Shown here: positions 1-11,640 of the stretch, one piece after another
Layout: each line of letters opens with the position of its first letter
How positions within the stretch are numbered: the stretch's first letter is position 1
From: Castor canadensis
Lineage: Eukaryota > Chordata > Mammalia > Rodentia > Castoridae
Assembly (NCBI RefSeq): GCF_047511655.1
Contig: NC_133398.1
Coordinates: 112,732,332-112,796,331 of the forward strand
Length of the DNA stretch: 64,000 bases
Reading direction: 5' to 3'
Program-made: the position numbers and the translations under genes
The notes under the pieces: generated by a model
Database searches by the model: none
What the model was told of the DNA's origin: nothing
What the model saw: only the letters and a program-made list of their open reading frames with translations

Positions 1-184
1 TGAATCTGGGTATCAGTTTTCTTCAATTCCCTCTGGTTCCTGTACTAATTTGTTATTGGGGCAAAATGGTTTCCATCCTTTTTCCTTCTTCCCTTCACTC
101 CACTTGGTGCTGTTACTGTCCCTGGACTGTGTATAATTTAGGATAATCTATCTTTTAATAGTAAAGGTAATGATATCTACAATT

Positions 185-345
185 GACGAGTAAGAAGAAA
201 AATAAAGAAAAGAAAAAGAAAAAAAATTGGGAGCTGAAGAAATTAACAAGGAGAGATAGTGTACTAACCAACAGTGAACTAAAGAAGTTCTTAGAGAGAA
301 AGAGAAAAAGAAAAAAGAAGAGGGAAAAAGGAGAAAGATCTTTTT
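185..345. repeat. Purine-rich (A/G) low-complexity tract
   Basis: Nearly uninterrupted A and G, with runs such as AAGAAAAAG and GAGAAAGAG, broken by a short mixed segment around 245-285. A second A-rich stretch lies at 440-530. The reading frames on both strands here are lysine/arginine-rich or phenylalanine/serine-rich products of the composition and are not genes. Confidence 0.85.
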
Positions 346-349
346 CAAT

Positions 350-632
350 AAAAGTTCCAGTATTAATAACTCTGGTGTTAATCATTCAGTAGCCAGTCCT
401 TGTTGGTATTTGAGTAGTAGCTTTCTTTTTGTCTCATGAGAGGGAAAAAAACAATAATAATAATGAAAAAAGAAAAAAATAATTTAAAAAAAGGGAAAAG
501 ACATATAAAACTATAAAAAATTAAAATTTCAGGTCCAGAAACAATGATGTATCAGTCTTAGTAGTTCTGGTATTTGTCCTTCAGCATCCAGTCCTGGTGT
601 TGGTATTTAAGCATTAGCACTGTCATTGTCTT
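350..632 (+). repeat. Diverged two-copy tandem unit, period about 195 bp
   Basis: The segment at about 366-436 recurs at about 559-630: both read close to CTCTGGT-TT-TTCAG--CCAGTCCT-GTTGGTATTT and then AG--TTAGC or AG-AGTAGC. Each copy is followed or preceded by A-rich DNA. It could be the monomer structure of a rodent L1 5' UTR or an unrelated minisatellite; I cannot decide from sequence alone. Confidence 0.5.
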
Positions 633-659
633 GCCAGGTAGTTGAGTGAAGAGACAGCT

Positions 660-1260
660 TTATGAATGACTATCAGCCCTGTTTCAGGCTGTGGCTCATC
701 TGCCACCTGCTTCCTGTAGGCTGCTGTTGAAGACATTATTTCTAAAAGTTTGCTTGGGGGAGCTGTCACACCCACCTTCTCTGGCAGGCTTTGTTTATTT
801 AATGTTTGCTAGGGAGACTGCCCATCCCCCCTACTCCAGTGTGCTCAAGGTACCCTGCCCTCTTTGCTACATGTCCTTTTCAGTTCCTTGCTTATGGGTC
901 AGTTTTTTTCTCCCAAAACATGGGTCAGACTGTCCAGGGGGCTATGCTGGTTTATCCCAAGGGTGGCTGTGGGGATCCCCTGTTCCACTTATTTGCTCAC
1001 CTGTTGGTCTGTGTCTCCCAAGAATGTTATGAACTTGTGGTGCAGGAGCCCTCCTGTATTCTCCATGTAAGGTGGCATGGAGAAGCTATGTGTGGGCTGG
1101 GGGTTCAGGGTATCAGAATTGTGCTTCTTTTGGTGGTTTTTCAGGCCAGGTGTGTCTCCAGCATCTCAACAAGCCTTTTGCTTTACAGAGCTCATGCTAT
1201 CTGTGTCCTCTGTCTAGTTGCCATCTTCTATCTTCTAAGGAGTTTTGATTCTGTTTTTCT
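660..1260 (-). other. GC-richer segment, possibly antisense L1 5' leader
   Basis: Base composition rises relative to the flanks. The reverse strand resembles the G/C-rich leader that precedes ORF1 in rodent L1 elements. A 161-codon frame at 806-1291 on the plus strand has no recognisable domain and reaches into L1 3' sequence, so it is not called as a gene. Assignment to L1 is inference from composition and position. Confidence 0.3.
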
Positions 1261-1295
1261 TGTGGTATTTATATACACTAGAATTTTCTGAATCC

Positions 1296-1480
1296 ACAAA
1301 GAAAAATGAAATTTTTCCATTGGCAGGTAAATGGATAGAACTGGAGAACTTCATCTTGAATGAAGTTAGCTAGATTCAGAAGGCCAAAAGCCATATGTTT
1401 TCTCTCATCTGTGGAATAAAGACCTAATAGAAATGCAAGTAATATTATGAAAAACATGTCATGGTAAACAGAGATCAAAT
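1296..1480 (+). mobile_element. L1 LINE, 3' end of ORF2 and start of 3' UTR (fragment)
   Basis: This aligns by eye with 59585-59740 of the longest L1 in the window: AAAATGAAAT, then GGCAGGTAAATGGATAGAACTGG, CATCTTGAATGAAGTTAG and CATATGTTTTCTCTCATCTGTGG. These encode the conserved last residues of ORF2 (the K-W/Y-x-ELE and SLICG-like block). It is strongly truncated at its 5' side and lies next to an L1 piece of opposite orientation. Confidence 0.75.
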
Positions 1481-1680
1481 ATGAGAGCTTTCTAAACATT
1501 CATGCAGAAATAAGTTTTGAACAGAATAACAAAAAGATATTTTAGAAATATCTAATTTGTATTCTATTTAACTTTTCTCCTATTTGTATTATAAATTTTA
1601 GTAAGCAAACTTCTATTACAAGTTTTCAAACCAAATTGGTATGACAACTTTATGGAAGTGCTGATTTCCCTCCATTTCTT

Positions 1681-2110
1681 TTCAAAGAATCAACTTTTTG
1701 TTTCATTGATTATTTGTATGTTTTTCTTTGTTTGTTTGTTTCTGTTTCATTGATTTCAGTCCTTATGTAATCATTTCTTTCCTTCTTCTTGTTTTGAGAT
1801 TTGCTTGTTCTTATTTTTCTAGTAGTTTGAGCTGAGTATTAGATCATTGTTTTGAGATCTTTCTGTCCTTTTAATATATGCACTCATGGCTGTATACTTT
1901 CCTCTTAGGACTGCCTTTGCTGTATCCCTTAGCTTCTGGTAGGTTGTATTTTCATTTTCATTTGCTTCCAAGAACATTTTAATTTCCTCTTTTATTTCAT
2001 CAATGACCCACTGCTCATTAATCAATGTGTTCTTCAGCTTCAAATTAGTTGCATGTTTTTTACTGCTGGTTTTCTTGTTGATTTCTCACAGTGAGTTTTA
2101 TTGATGCCAT
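1681..2110 (-). mobile_element. L1 LINE, ORF2 fragment between endonuclease and RT domains, antisense
   Basis: The reverse strand encodes the linker between the apurinic-type endonuclease and reverse transcriptase. A 74-codon open stretch at 1819-2043 contains [23 protein letters not shown] and [11 protein letters not shown], matching the corresponding region at 56660-56840 of the large L1. The lower-coordinate part includes the antisense of the motif meaning 'KQKVDSLK' (TTCAAAGAATCAACTTTTTG). The RT domain expected farther left is absent, so this is a truncated or rearranged copy. Confidence 0.9.
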
Positions 2111-2760
2111 CATTTCAAGAATATATTATTGATTGTCCCTTTTTCCCAATTGGTTGTGTGTAGTTTCCTTCTCATTATGACTTCTTCAAAATTACTTATT
2201 TATTACCATGTTCATATTAATGTATTTTCTACTGTCTTATCTGAGTTGCCATATTCTTAGTGTTTTCTTATGAGATTCAAATTATCTGTATGAATATGGT
2301 TAATATCTTGGTTTAGACCCAATCTGGCTTATGGAATGGTAGACTCCATTATTTAGTCTTTCATCATTTGGTCTGAAGATACTACCATTTTTACAGTTTC
2401 TCTGCTATCCTTTGTGTATACAGAGTTGAAAGCCAATTTAAGATTAAATTTTGATCCTTTCTAAGATACATGTTTCCTTTGGGTGCTGCTAGTAGTTTTA
2501 AATTTTTTCCCTTTTTTAAGATAGGTACAATGGAATGTATATAGTTTGCAGCAAATTTTTTCCATTACTTTTGGTCTACTTGATAGTATTGATTAATTTA
2601 TAGCAACACATTACTTTTTTCTTATGTGCAATAGTTAATCTAATACACAGTACATATAATTAAAAGATTGACATGTGAATGATGTTATTTTTAGATACAT
2701 CATGTTTTTCCTTGTTTGATCATAATACATGTGCTTAAACAGTAGAATGTACTTTGAGTC
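2111..2760. other. AT-rich sequence, nothing assigned
   Basis: No open frame, simple repeat or recognisable transposon. Weak similarity to antisense L1 may continue from the left but cannot be supported by eye. Confidence 0.5.
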
Positions 2761-3230
2761 ATTTATTTTTCAAATTATGTCTCTCTTATGGAAATATTTT
2801 CTTTGATGGAATATTTGTGGTGCAGGTAACATAAGACCATCCCGATATTCTTTGACATTGAGTTGTAAGAAACTTCCTCTAAATTATATATTGTCCTGGT
2901 ACAATTAATGTACAGTATTTAAGGGTAAAGTGAAATCACTATAATAATTTACCATTTCCACAGTCACTTTTTTATACCTTAAAGATTTCAGTTGCAATTT
3001 TTATTGATCGTAGAATCTTGATAGTCTCAGAAGGTACATTTTGACACACAAATAAAATTTCTTCATGATTACTCTGTTATATTTACAGTAATTTAAAAAT
3101 AATTAACTTTTATTATAACTTTTTCTATATTTTGGAATTATTTTTGTTATTTCAGTGCTCTCATGCACATTTCTCAATATGTTATCAATTCATTCAAATT
3201 AGTGATAGTTTCACTTCTTTTATCAAAGAA
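2761..3230 (+). repeat. Unnamed AT-rich dispersed repeat, copy A
   Basis: Carries two anchors shared with copies at 3990, 4880 and 8690. The first anchor reads AAGACCATCCCGATATTCTTTG then ACATTGAGTTGTAAGAA (about 2836-2875). The second reads CAGTGCTCTCATGCACATTTCTCAATA (about 3153-3180). The anchors are about 320 bp apart. I do not recognise the family. Confidence 0.5.
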
Positions 3231-3989
3231 AAATTCAATGATTAATATATGACAACAGTTTTCCTTTGAATTTATCAGTACATTTGTGTTAGCCTTTGGG
3301 TAAAGAGTTAATATCTTGGGCCATGACAAATCTTTCAGTTGGAACATGTCCTCAAATTCTTTGTAGGTTTCTTGGTAAATTGACTGAATTTCTCAATTTC
3401 TGTAATATCCCAACCACTCACATGCACACTGTTGATAAAAACCAGGTAATAAATACCTAATTATTTACCTCTGAACTCATTTTTTACATTGGTTATGCTG
3501 AATGGATTTTAATTAAATCTTCTATGAAAATTTAATTGTACTATCCTTAGGTATTGGAATATAACTTAAATAATTATTTGAATATGTAATATGAATATGC
3601 ATTCATTTAGAATGCACAGCCTATGGTTCATTAACCTCCAGTTGCTCATATGTAATTTTCTTACTAGTATGTCTTCTTTGAAATGAGTAATATCTTACTT
3701 TTCTTAAGGTACAATATTTCTAATGTAATTTATATATTTATGTGGAATAAAACAATGAACTTGTGATTGTTTTAAGTAGGTGAATAGAAAAAAGGGGAAG
3801 ATTTGGTGGAGCAAGACTAACTAAGGCACATTCTAAGCATGTATGGAAATGTTAATAATGTTTATTTTTGCCACTGCACATATTTTATTTTCTTCTCTGT
3901 TTAATCTTCATATGTTCCTTTGTAAATAAAGAAATGTGTTTAGGGAAGGACTTTGCTTTTAAATGCATATATCCTGTTGTGATAAAATT
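3231..3989. other. AT-rich sequence with possible L1 3' tail
   Basis: Mostly unassigned. At 3780-3860 the string GAAAAAAGGGGAAGAT followed by CATTCTAAGCATGTATGGAAA resembles the L1 3' UTR tail seen at 42060-42290, but it is short and diverged. No gene seen. Confidence 0.35.
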
Positions 3990-4480
3990 TACTTAGAGTG
4001 AAATTTCCTGGCACAGGTATCATGTGGCCTGCTTGATTTTCTCTCCATTGTGATGTCTCAAACATCCATGAAAATCATTGTTGTCCTGATAAACTTCATG
4101 AACATAGTGTTTAGCACCCAGCTAAACACCCTGTAATAGTTTCTTTTCTATGGAGTACAGTTTTGTTACACTTTCTGAAGTACTATGATATTTTGAGTTC
4201 ATCCTAGATGAATTAATTGGTATTTCTAGTGGAAAACACTTTGATTTAGGGATAAACATTCTTCACAATTATTCTGACATGTGAAGAGAAAAATGTTGTC
4301 TAAGTGTCTCTGGACAGTTTTTGGACTTGTTTTCATAATGGTTCATACAACAGTACTGTCATGCACACTTCTCAATAGAGTACTGCTCCATCAACTTACT
4401 GATTTTTTTAACCTCATTTACCACAGAATAATTTATAACTTAATGTTTGAAAGCATTATTTTTTTATTTCTTGGTACATT
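3990..4480 (+). repeat. Unnamed AT-rich dispersed repeat, copy B
   Basis: The first anchor (GGCACAGGTATCATGTGGCC then CATTGTGATGTC) is near 4008-4062, and the second (GTACTGTCATGCACACTTCTCAATA then TACTGCTCCATCAACTTACTGATTTTT) is near 4353-4408. Spacing is about 335 bp. Downstream similarity to copy D (AATTTATAACTTAATG) continues to about 4450. The 106-codon frame at 4281-4601 is a chance hydrophobic frame in T-rich DNA. Confidence 0.5.
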
Positions 4481-4879
4481 TTTTTTCACCATTGTAAAAA
4501 TTTACTATACTAGGCCTGGCGTTTTCTTATATTTGGATCATGTTCTCAGCTTCTTAGGAGATTTTCTTGTGAGTTCTTTGAGTTCCTTAAACTTGCAATA
4601 AAATTATTTCTTCCTTTTCCTAGACTGTTGCTGGGTTTAAGTTTTCCTTTATGAAAGTTGCCATAGAGAATATCTATGTTGCACCATCTTTATCTTGTGA
4701 TTTATTTTGTGTTTTTTGTACTGTTAATTAATGTATTTCACTGAATTTTTTTCTTCTCTAAATATGCAGTGGTAAATTTTAAAATTTTTCTCCCATATAT
4801 ATTTTATGTTATTTTGTGACTTCCCAAATTTCAATTATTTATTTTCCAATCTCCATATAGTTTTCCTCTACAAAAATGT

Positions 4880-5320
4880 ATTATGAGGAGCTTATTTTTG
4901 AGTCACATCTTCTACTACTTGTATCAGATAAGATGTGACCATCCTAATTTTCTTATTCATTGTAATGTCAGAAGATCCTGTAAATTTCAAGATGCCCTAG
5001 TGATATTCATATGCATAGTGTATAGCAGCTACCTGAAACTATGCCAATATGTAACCTCTTCTAAGAAACATTCTGTTCAAACTTCCTACATTTATAGGTA
5101 ATTTTGTATTGAGCCTTACTTTTTAAAATTACAAGAGCAAACATCTAGATTTGATATAAACTTTCATCATGGTTGTTCTGATGTATGGAGTATAATTTTT
5201 ATCACTAAGTCTTCTGTTATTTTCCCTGTTTTATATATGATACTGTACTTTTTTTCTACTATACTCTTATGCAAATTCCTCAATATACTCTTACTCCATC
5301 CAACTTACTGATTTTTAGAA
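4880..5320 (+). repeat. Unnamed AT-rich dispersed repeat, copy C
   Basis: First anchor GATGTGACCATCCTAATTTTC with CATTGTAATGTCAGAA (about 4932-4974); second anchor ACTCTTATGCAAATTCCTCAATA and CATCCAACTTACTGATTTTT (about 5262-5316). Spacing about 322 bp, close to copies A and B. Confidence 0.5.
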
Positions 5321-6869
5321 ATAATTTAAAGGAGGAGCAATCATGAGGCACATATCCACAAAATACCTAAAACAAAATAGAAACTGAATATTATAAAATT
5401 TTATCACTTCAAAAGATATTAGAGACAATTTGCTGATATGAAAGTACATTACTGCATGGCATTTTTGTTTTACTAATTTGTTCCTTTATCCCTGTTGTGA
5501 AATGAAGAACGATAGGGTTAATATATGTGCTATGTAGTAGCATTTATTACAAACCTTTATAAAATTTACTTGGTTGGCTAATGAATATACAGGTAAAGTA
5601 CAGTTTATAGTTATGTTTAGTGTCTCCCCATCTTTCTTAGCTATCTGGAATTCATGAAATGAAATGAAAACTGCTCATTTTTTGTAGGTTAGAAACAGCC
5701 TGCAGTTTTATCCTTAGGCAAACACTATAAAAAATGCAATATATTCAAACTATTCTAAAATATCCAGAACATGATTTATATTTTGCAATCAACACAATAA
5801 TTCTTTCCTAAAATAGATAAGATATTAACACATATCACTTAAATTTAGAAGAAGAAATTTGATATTTTAAAAATGTGTGCAAAATTACAAAAGTTTTAAT
5901 AAAATCATACATGTAGAAAAAAGAAATTAACATAAAAACCTAAAAGGCAGTTATACTGAAATAAAATACTGTTTGATTCAAATTATTATTCACTGAAGAA
6001 GTAGCACAATAATTTTCTAGAACAACATGAATGTCTATGAGTATAAAATTCTAGGGCTCAAATACTTTACAATGGAATTGATAGTAATCACACAAAGTGT
6101 TGCTTTGCCTATTAGCCATTATGTAGCTTAACAAGATGAGTTAGAGCTATGATATTTATTTTTTTATCACATACAAAGTGTTTCTCTTCACTTTAGTTAA
6201 ATAGCACAATCATTACATCTTTGATCACATCATGATTTCTCCCTTATTATCTGAAAGGTTTTGTTTCTTTAATTTTTGTCCATACATTTCTATGAGAAAT
6301 GTGGTGAAAATTCATTGAACATCTCTTCAAAAACTCAGGGGATTTCTTTGAAAATTCACTGAGATCCTGTTTCCAAGGTGTCTTTCTCACCTTTATATTC
6401 ACTGTCAAGACAATTTAATTTAGAACATCTTGTTAATTCACATTTCCACTCAGTTTTTGGCTTTGAATATGCTCATAGGATTTTCTTTATGCAAATCTGA
6501 GTATATTTTATTTAGGCATTGTCATTTCCTTTAATAATTTTTCAAGCATGTGGCAGTGACTATTTTGTATTCACTTTCTATATTCTTCTGTCTTTTTTAG
6601 AAAGTATGGGCAATAGTTTTTTTTCTTTTTTTGATGAATAGTTGCTTTCTTTCCACTATCTTGTTCAAAAGTGGTAATTTATTAACATTTCTATACCAAT
6701 ATATTTCACTTTTCTAGTATCACTTCATAATGGCTCCCTATCCTCAGTGCTTGATGATTATATTTTCTTCCTCTAATTCATTAGCAAAATTACTTCATTT
6801 TTAACAATATCATACCAATGATTTGCTTGCAAATCAAGTTGTTGATTTTATAATTATTTTTAATACCAT
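5321..6869. other. AT-rich sequence, nothing assigned
   Basis: About 1.5 kb of AT-rich, non-periodic DNA. No open frame above noise, no microsatellite longer than about 15 bp and no transposon recognised. Confidence 0.55.
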
Positions 6870-7250
6870 ATTATTATTGTAATAGGGGCACATTGTGACA
6901 TTTAGTAAATTTTTCACAATATACAATACTTGAAATCACCCCTCCATCATTCTCCTTTATTTCTTCCTATCCCCATTCCTTGAATTGTTTCAGTACAACT
7001 AATTTTTCCACTTCTTATTTGAATACATAGTGTTTTCCTACATTCAACCTCCTACACCCTTTTCTTATACTGTCCTGCCTCCCACTGATACCAACTCCCA
7101 GATAATACTTGTTTTACCTTCCTTTCCTGTTTTTGAAAAAAATGCATTTATGAGTGCTTAAGATAGCTATACAGGGATTTTCATTCTGACATTTCCCTAT
7201 GTATGTGTATTATAATCTGAATTGTTTCACACATTCTGTTTTTCTACCTT
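6870..7250 (-). mobile_element. Probable L1 3' UTR fragment, antisense
   Basis: The pyrimidine-rich run with CACATTGTGACATTTAGTAAA, ACAATATACAATACTTGAAAT and CACCCCTCCATCATTCTCC, followed by TATACAGGGATTTTCATTCTGACATTTCCCTATGTATGTG, has the character of the reverse complement of an L1 3' UTR. A related string occurs at 43915-43975. Assignment rests on recalled family features and is moderate at best. Confidence 0.4.
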
Positions 7251-7309
7251 AGTCCACTTATTATGATGATTCCAATAAGTATAAAATTATATACTCTTTC
7301 TTCCCAACT

Positions 7310-8170
7310 ATACATCTGACAAGGGATTAATAACAGGTAGCTCGTAAAACAAAATCTCCCCTAAAAATCAGCTACCCAATGAAGAAATGACCAAATGAAC
7401 TGAGATCTCTTTCAAAGGAACAAGTCAAAGTGGCCAAATAACACATGAAGAAATGCTCAGCATTCCGGTCATAAAGGAAATGTAAATCAAAGATTCCACC
7501 TCACTCATGTTAAACTGGCTATCATCAAGAACACAAACAACAACAAATGTTTGCAAGGATGTGAGGAAAAAGGAACCCTCATACACCGTTGGTGGGAATG
7601 TAAGCTAATACAATCACTATGGAAAACAATAGGGAGTTGCCTCAAGAAACTAAAAATAGGATTGCCATATTTTGCTCCAATACCACTCTTAGGGATATAC
7701 CCAAAGGAATGTAAGTCAGAATACAATAGACTCTTGCACACTGATATTTATTGCAGCAATGTTCACAGTAGCCAAGCTATAGAAACAGCCAAAATGCTCT
7801 AAAACTGAGGAATGAATTAAGAAGGTTATATATATGAGTTAAGAAAATGTGTGTGGGGGTGTTGTATTCATTAGGAAGAATGAAACCACTTAGTTTGAAC
7901 ATAAATGGATGTAGTTGGAGGACATCATTTTAAGTGAAACAGTCCTTGTTAATAAAGAAAAAAACGTGATTATTTCTCTTATATGTGAAAAAAAATCATG
8001 ATTCAAATGCAAGAAATATTATGAAAATTGGGTTAAGTGAAGGGGTGGTAACTAATGGAAGAGGGAGGCTAAGTGAAGGAAGTTAAGAAGGTGAATATAG
8101 TTGATGTACTTTCCATAAAGGAATGAATATAGAATTTACATGAATGTATTTTGTAAATATATCTGAGTGA
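7310..8170 (+). mobile_element. L1 LINE, ORF2 C-terminal end plus 3' UTR
   Basis: The order matches the large L1 at 59070-59750: ACACATGAAGAAATGCTCA, GATTCCACCTCA, GATGTGAGGAAAAAGGAACC, GTTGGTGGGAATGTAAGCTA, CCACTCTTAGGGATATACCCA and ATTTATTGCAGCAATGTTCACA. The frame at 7551-7802 encodes the conserved WWECK segment and GIYPKE block. It is older than the copy at 55640-60225, with many substitutions and stops, and is truncated at its 5' side near 7310. Confidence 0.9.
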
Positions 8171-8689
8171 TTATTTTCTTTCTAATTTTTTTCTTTAAAT
8201 TTTAGTAAATAACTTTGAATGTGTTTCTTATCATTGTCTTTACACATTCTATCACTTTAAATGCAATGTTTCTTTTTGCCCTCTTCATTGTGAGGTCTGG
8301 ATCTTTTATTTTCTGTGATTTCCTGAGAGTTTTGCTACACATTGCAAAAAGCCAAAGATAAAATAGAATGCACGTGTTTATAGCATTTTGATTAATTAAG
8401 TGATTATTTCACTAGAACTGCAGTAGTCAATATTTTCATTTACACCTTACATAAAAATTTAATGTTGTTTTTTCTTTACTTCAAAGTTTTTTCTATGTTC
8501 TCTGTTTAATCTCAATACAACTTTTCTAAACCATGGAATGAATTTTGTGCATACATTACAACTTAAATTATATGTTCTACTTTGTGAAGACTTACTTAGA
8601 ATCTTATAATTAAACAAGTATCCTGTAGTCATGTTAAATTTCTTTGTCAGTGAGAAGTCAGAAAGTTCACAGTAATTCTTTATTTTTCT
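8171..8689. other. AT-rich sequence, nothing assigned
   Basis: Flanks the L1 3' end on the left and repeat copy D on the right. No gene, microsatellite or known transposon recognised. Confidence 0.5.
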
Positions 8690-9030
8690 GGAAATCATAT
8701 TCTACACAGTGTTTGGAAGCCACCTGAAACCATCCCAATTATTGACATTGTAATGTAAAAATGTTTGTATACTTTCTAGATTTCTTTGGCATAGCATTCA
8801 TTCTGGCTTCTTATAAATTGTAAGGCAAAATTTAGGTTTTACATATAAACTTCTTTCCTGATTTTTCTCCTAGGTATAGGTTAATTTTTATGATACCTGT
8901 ATTCTGTTTTATTTCTGTGGTTCTGAATTTATTTTTCAAATTTTATGTAAGTATTCTCATGCACAATTCTCAATAACTTATTGCTTCATCACTGATATTT
9001 TATGTTTCAATACATGGTAATTTATAACTG
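8690..9030 (+). repeat. Unnamed AT-rich dispersed repeat, copy D
   Basis: First anchor GAAACCATCCCAATTATTG with ACATTGTAATGTAAAAATG (about 8726-8763); second anchor AGTATTCTCATGCACAATTCTCAATA with TTGCTTCATCACTGATATTTT (about 8947-9002). Anchor spacing is about 220 bp, so this copy appears internally shortened relative to A-C. Confidence 0.45.
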
Positions 9031-10384
9031 AAAAAACTATCAACTTGTGTGTATATTTCTGTCAGCTCTTAGGGGAATGTTTAGTGTCTTAGAACATCCA
9101 CAAAACCTGTTGAGATTTCTCTGTGAATTATCTCTGTTCCTACAAATCTAATACATTCTGGCCATTGGAAAAAAATCTAGTTACATACAAAATACATATA
9201 AAAAGGGCAGAAAATATAGATGCCATAAACAACATACACTCTATAGCAGCTTATGGAAGACATGGATAAATTCAAAACCAGTACCAATCCAGAAAAGAAA
9301 AAAAACTTGTTTTATTAATTGAAAAGTTCTAAGAGTACCTGAAGTTCTTACATTTCCTTGTCACCTTCTTTAACACTATGATTAAGAGTAAAGATATGCC
9401 CATCTGATAATTCACATTTATTTCTGTGATAATATTTTAGTGATTGGATTTTAAGTAGATCTTTGCCTTGTGAGTATTTGACTGGATATTTCCATATTGC
9501 CAGTTTTCTATCACACTTACTCAGACTTTTGGAAGGGACTGTTTTTTCATTTCCACAAGAAACTCTTTACTTCTTAAAATGCATTGGTAAGTGTTCCATT
9601 TCAGTGCTCCTTCACACTGTCCATCAATTTTGATTTCTTGCCCTTTATTCAAACTCTATAGCCCTCCTCGAATATATACTTTGCACTTTAATCACTGAAT
9701 GCTTATTTTTCTTTTTATTTTGCCCCTAAATTGCTATTACTCTCTGGTGATTCTTTGATACTGTAGGCTAGGTCCATCTGAGCACTTTGAGCATGTGATG
9801 TTAGTTTTTTGGCTTTTTCCTCATGAGGTTGAAATGTTCCTTAAAACATTAATTTTCCTAGACAAATTAATCTATCAGTATCTTCAGTGTTGGAATCTAT
9901 TTTCAGTGTGATTGTGTCCCTTTTACTGGCAAAACATTTTTCTTTCTTCTGGATGGTACTTAATTCATTTTTTCCTTTTACCTGGAAGATGTAGTAGAGT
10001 ATATCTATGTCTGAGAAATTTTATGGATATTTTGGTGGTGTTTGAATGTATTCTGAATATTTTTTATCTTTTAATTTGAAAATACACTGTTCTATTTATA
10101 CCTTATATATAATTAAGCATATCAAACTTCAGCTTGAACAATTTCATTTTTTCTCTCTTTAACAATACATTTTCCTTAATTGTTGAATGCATTTTGGCCC
10201 CTCCTTCCATAGTGATCTTGTGGGCAACATTATTATTATTTCCAGTCTGATGCTACATACTTCGTTCTATATTTTCCTGGATGCCTTCATATAAACAGAA
10301 TGTAAGGGACTGCTTAATCCCCTGTAATACTTCACCTTTACATGTTAATGAACTTTTTACATTTCTTAAATATTTATTTTGTAT
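9031..10384. other. AT-rich sequence, nothing assigned
   Basis: No open frame or known repeat supported. A string near 9600 (CAGTGCTCCTTCACACTGTCCATCAA) weakly recalls the second anchor of the unnamed repeat family. Confidence 0.4.
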
Positions 10385-11020
10385 TAAATTGGTGCTGCCA
10401 TGTGCCTAAGCTGACTTGAAACTGACTTGTTTCCAACCAACTGAGTCTCCATCCCCACCAGGTGAGCATGACACATCTCCTTTAGAGAGAACCACAGACT
10501 CTAGCAGAGCAAGTTGACAGTTCACCCCACCCTGAACAAAACTGGTTGCCAAAAATTGAAGGGACTTTTCCCTTCTGCCTGAAATGGGAGGGGCAGAATG
10601 CTGATCTGAATTAGTGCATGTTTGTGTGGGGTGACTGAGCAGCACTCTAGTGAAAACAACACATTGCACTGCCTTGGAGAAACTGGAAGAGAGCTGAAAC
10701 TCAATCCTTCAAGGGAAAAACTCAATTCTATGTCACATACCTGCCCTATGGATGAAAGGGGCTGGCGACTGTACAAATAACATCTCCTCACAGGACAAAT
10801 TCTGAGAATCTGCCTGCACCAGAGGGCACATCACACCAAGGGAAGCCTGGATTCAAACATCCTGAGTGAGGTGCCCACAAAGCTGTGTGATAGGCATCCA
10901 TTGCCTGGTAGTCCAGTATACCAATCTAGAAAAGAGATAAAGTCAAGCTCAAATCTCCTGTGAAAATGTCAGCACCTGAATTTGAAATGAGAGGAAAGAG
11001 TTGAGAACACTCATTGAATT
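10385..11020 (+). mobile_element. Possible L1 5' leader (GC-richer block before an L1)
   Basis: Composition changes abruptly from AT-rich to balanced. The block contains the purine/GC-rich strings expected of an L1 5' UTR and lies upstream of an L1 of the same orientation. The small reverse-strand frames at 10406-10791 have no domains. The call depends on position and composition, not on a protein match. Confidence 0.4.
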
Positions 11021-11059
11021 CATATTTTCATACATATGTATAATATATACATATATAAA

Positions 11060-11640
11060 AAGTATTTTTAATTTTTTTATTTTTTCTTCCACTTTATTGT
11101 TACCTACTTCCCCTTTCATTATGCCCAATCACCAATTCACTTAGTACACTACTGTCCGACTTTCTTTTTTCACCCCCAATTTTTCTCTTCTCTTTTCTCA
11201 TACTTCGTTTCTTCTCGTTACCTTCCTCTCCTCCCCCATTTCTCCTCACTACCTCAACCTCCTTATCACTCACCACCCCACCCACTGAATATTCTGTTAT
11301 ATCAACTTTATATGTTAACCCATCTTTCTAATCCCTCAACAATCTCTGACAATAGCACCCACCCCCACAATGACTGAACTATACCTTAATACAAATTAGG
11401 AACTTATTATCATATTGCTCCTACATGTTACATACCTTCCCATTATTCAATCCGCCTTTTATGCCACCTCACGTAATGCTGCCTTTTTAATGATGTATCT
11501 ATCTCTATCCAAACAATGTTTATTTACCCAATTCCCACTGCCTATAGATAATATCATTAAGTTCCTCTCTATATGTTATGTAAATAACTGGTCCATCATT
11601 GAATCAGTGAATTTGTTATTCCTAACTTATAACTCCAGGT
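11060..11640 (+). mobile_element. Pyrimidine-rich block, possible continuation of L1 leader
   Basis: A C/T-rich stretch at 11085-11290 (TCACCACCCCACCCACTGAATATT and similar) is followed by A/C/T-rich sequence with few G. Its strand bias is typical of LINE leader DNA. The 84-codon frame at 11415-11669 has no known domain. It lies between the GC-richer block and recognisable ORF2 pieces. Confidence 0.35.

Noticed and set aside
806-1291. 161-codon plus-strand frame as a gene
   Set aside because: No domain, biased composition, and its 3' end approaches L1 3' sequence; overlapping frames of similar length exist.
4281-4601. 106-codon hydrophobic frame as a small membrane protein
   Set aside because: T-rich DNA inside a copy of the unnamed repeat; the frame is not kept in the other copies.
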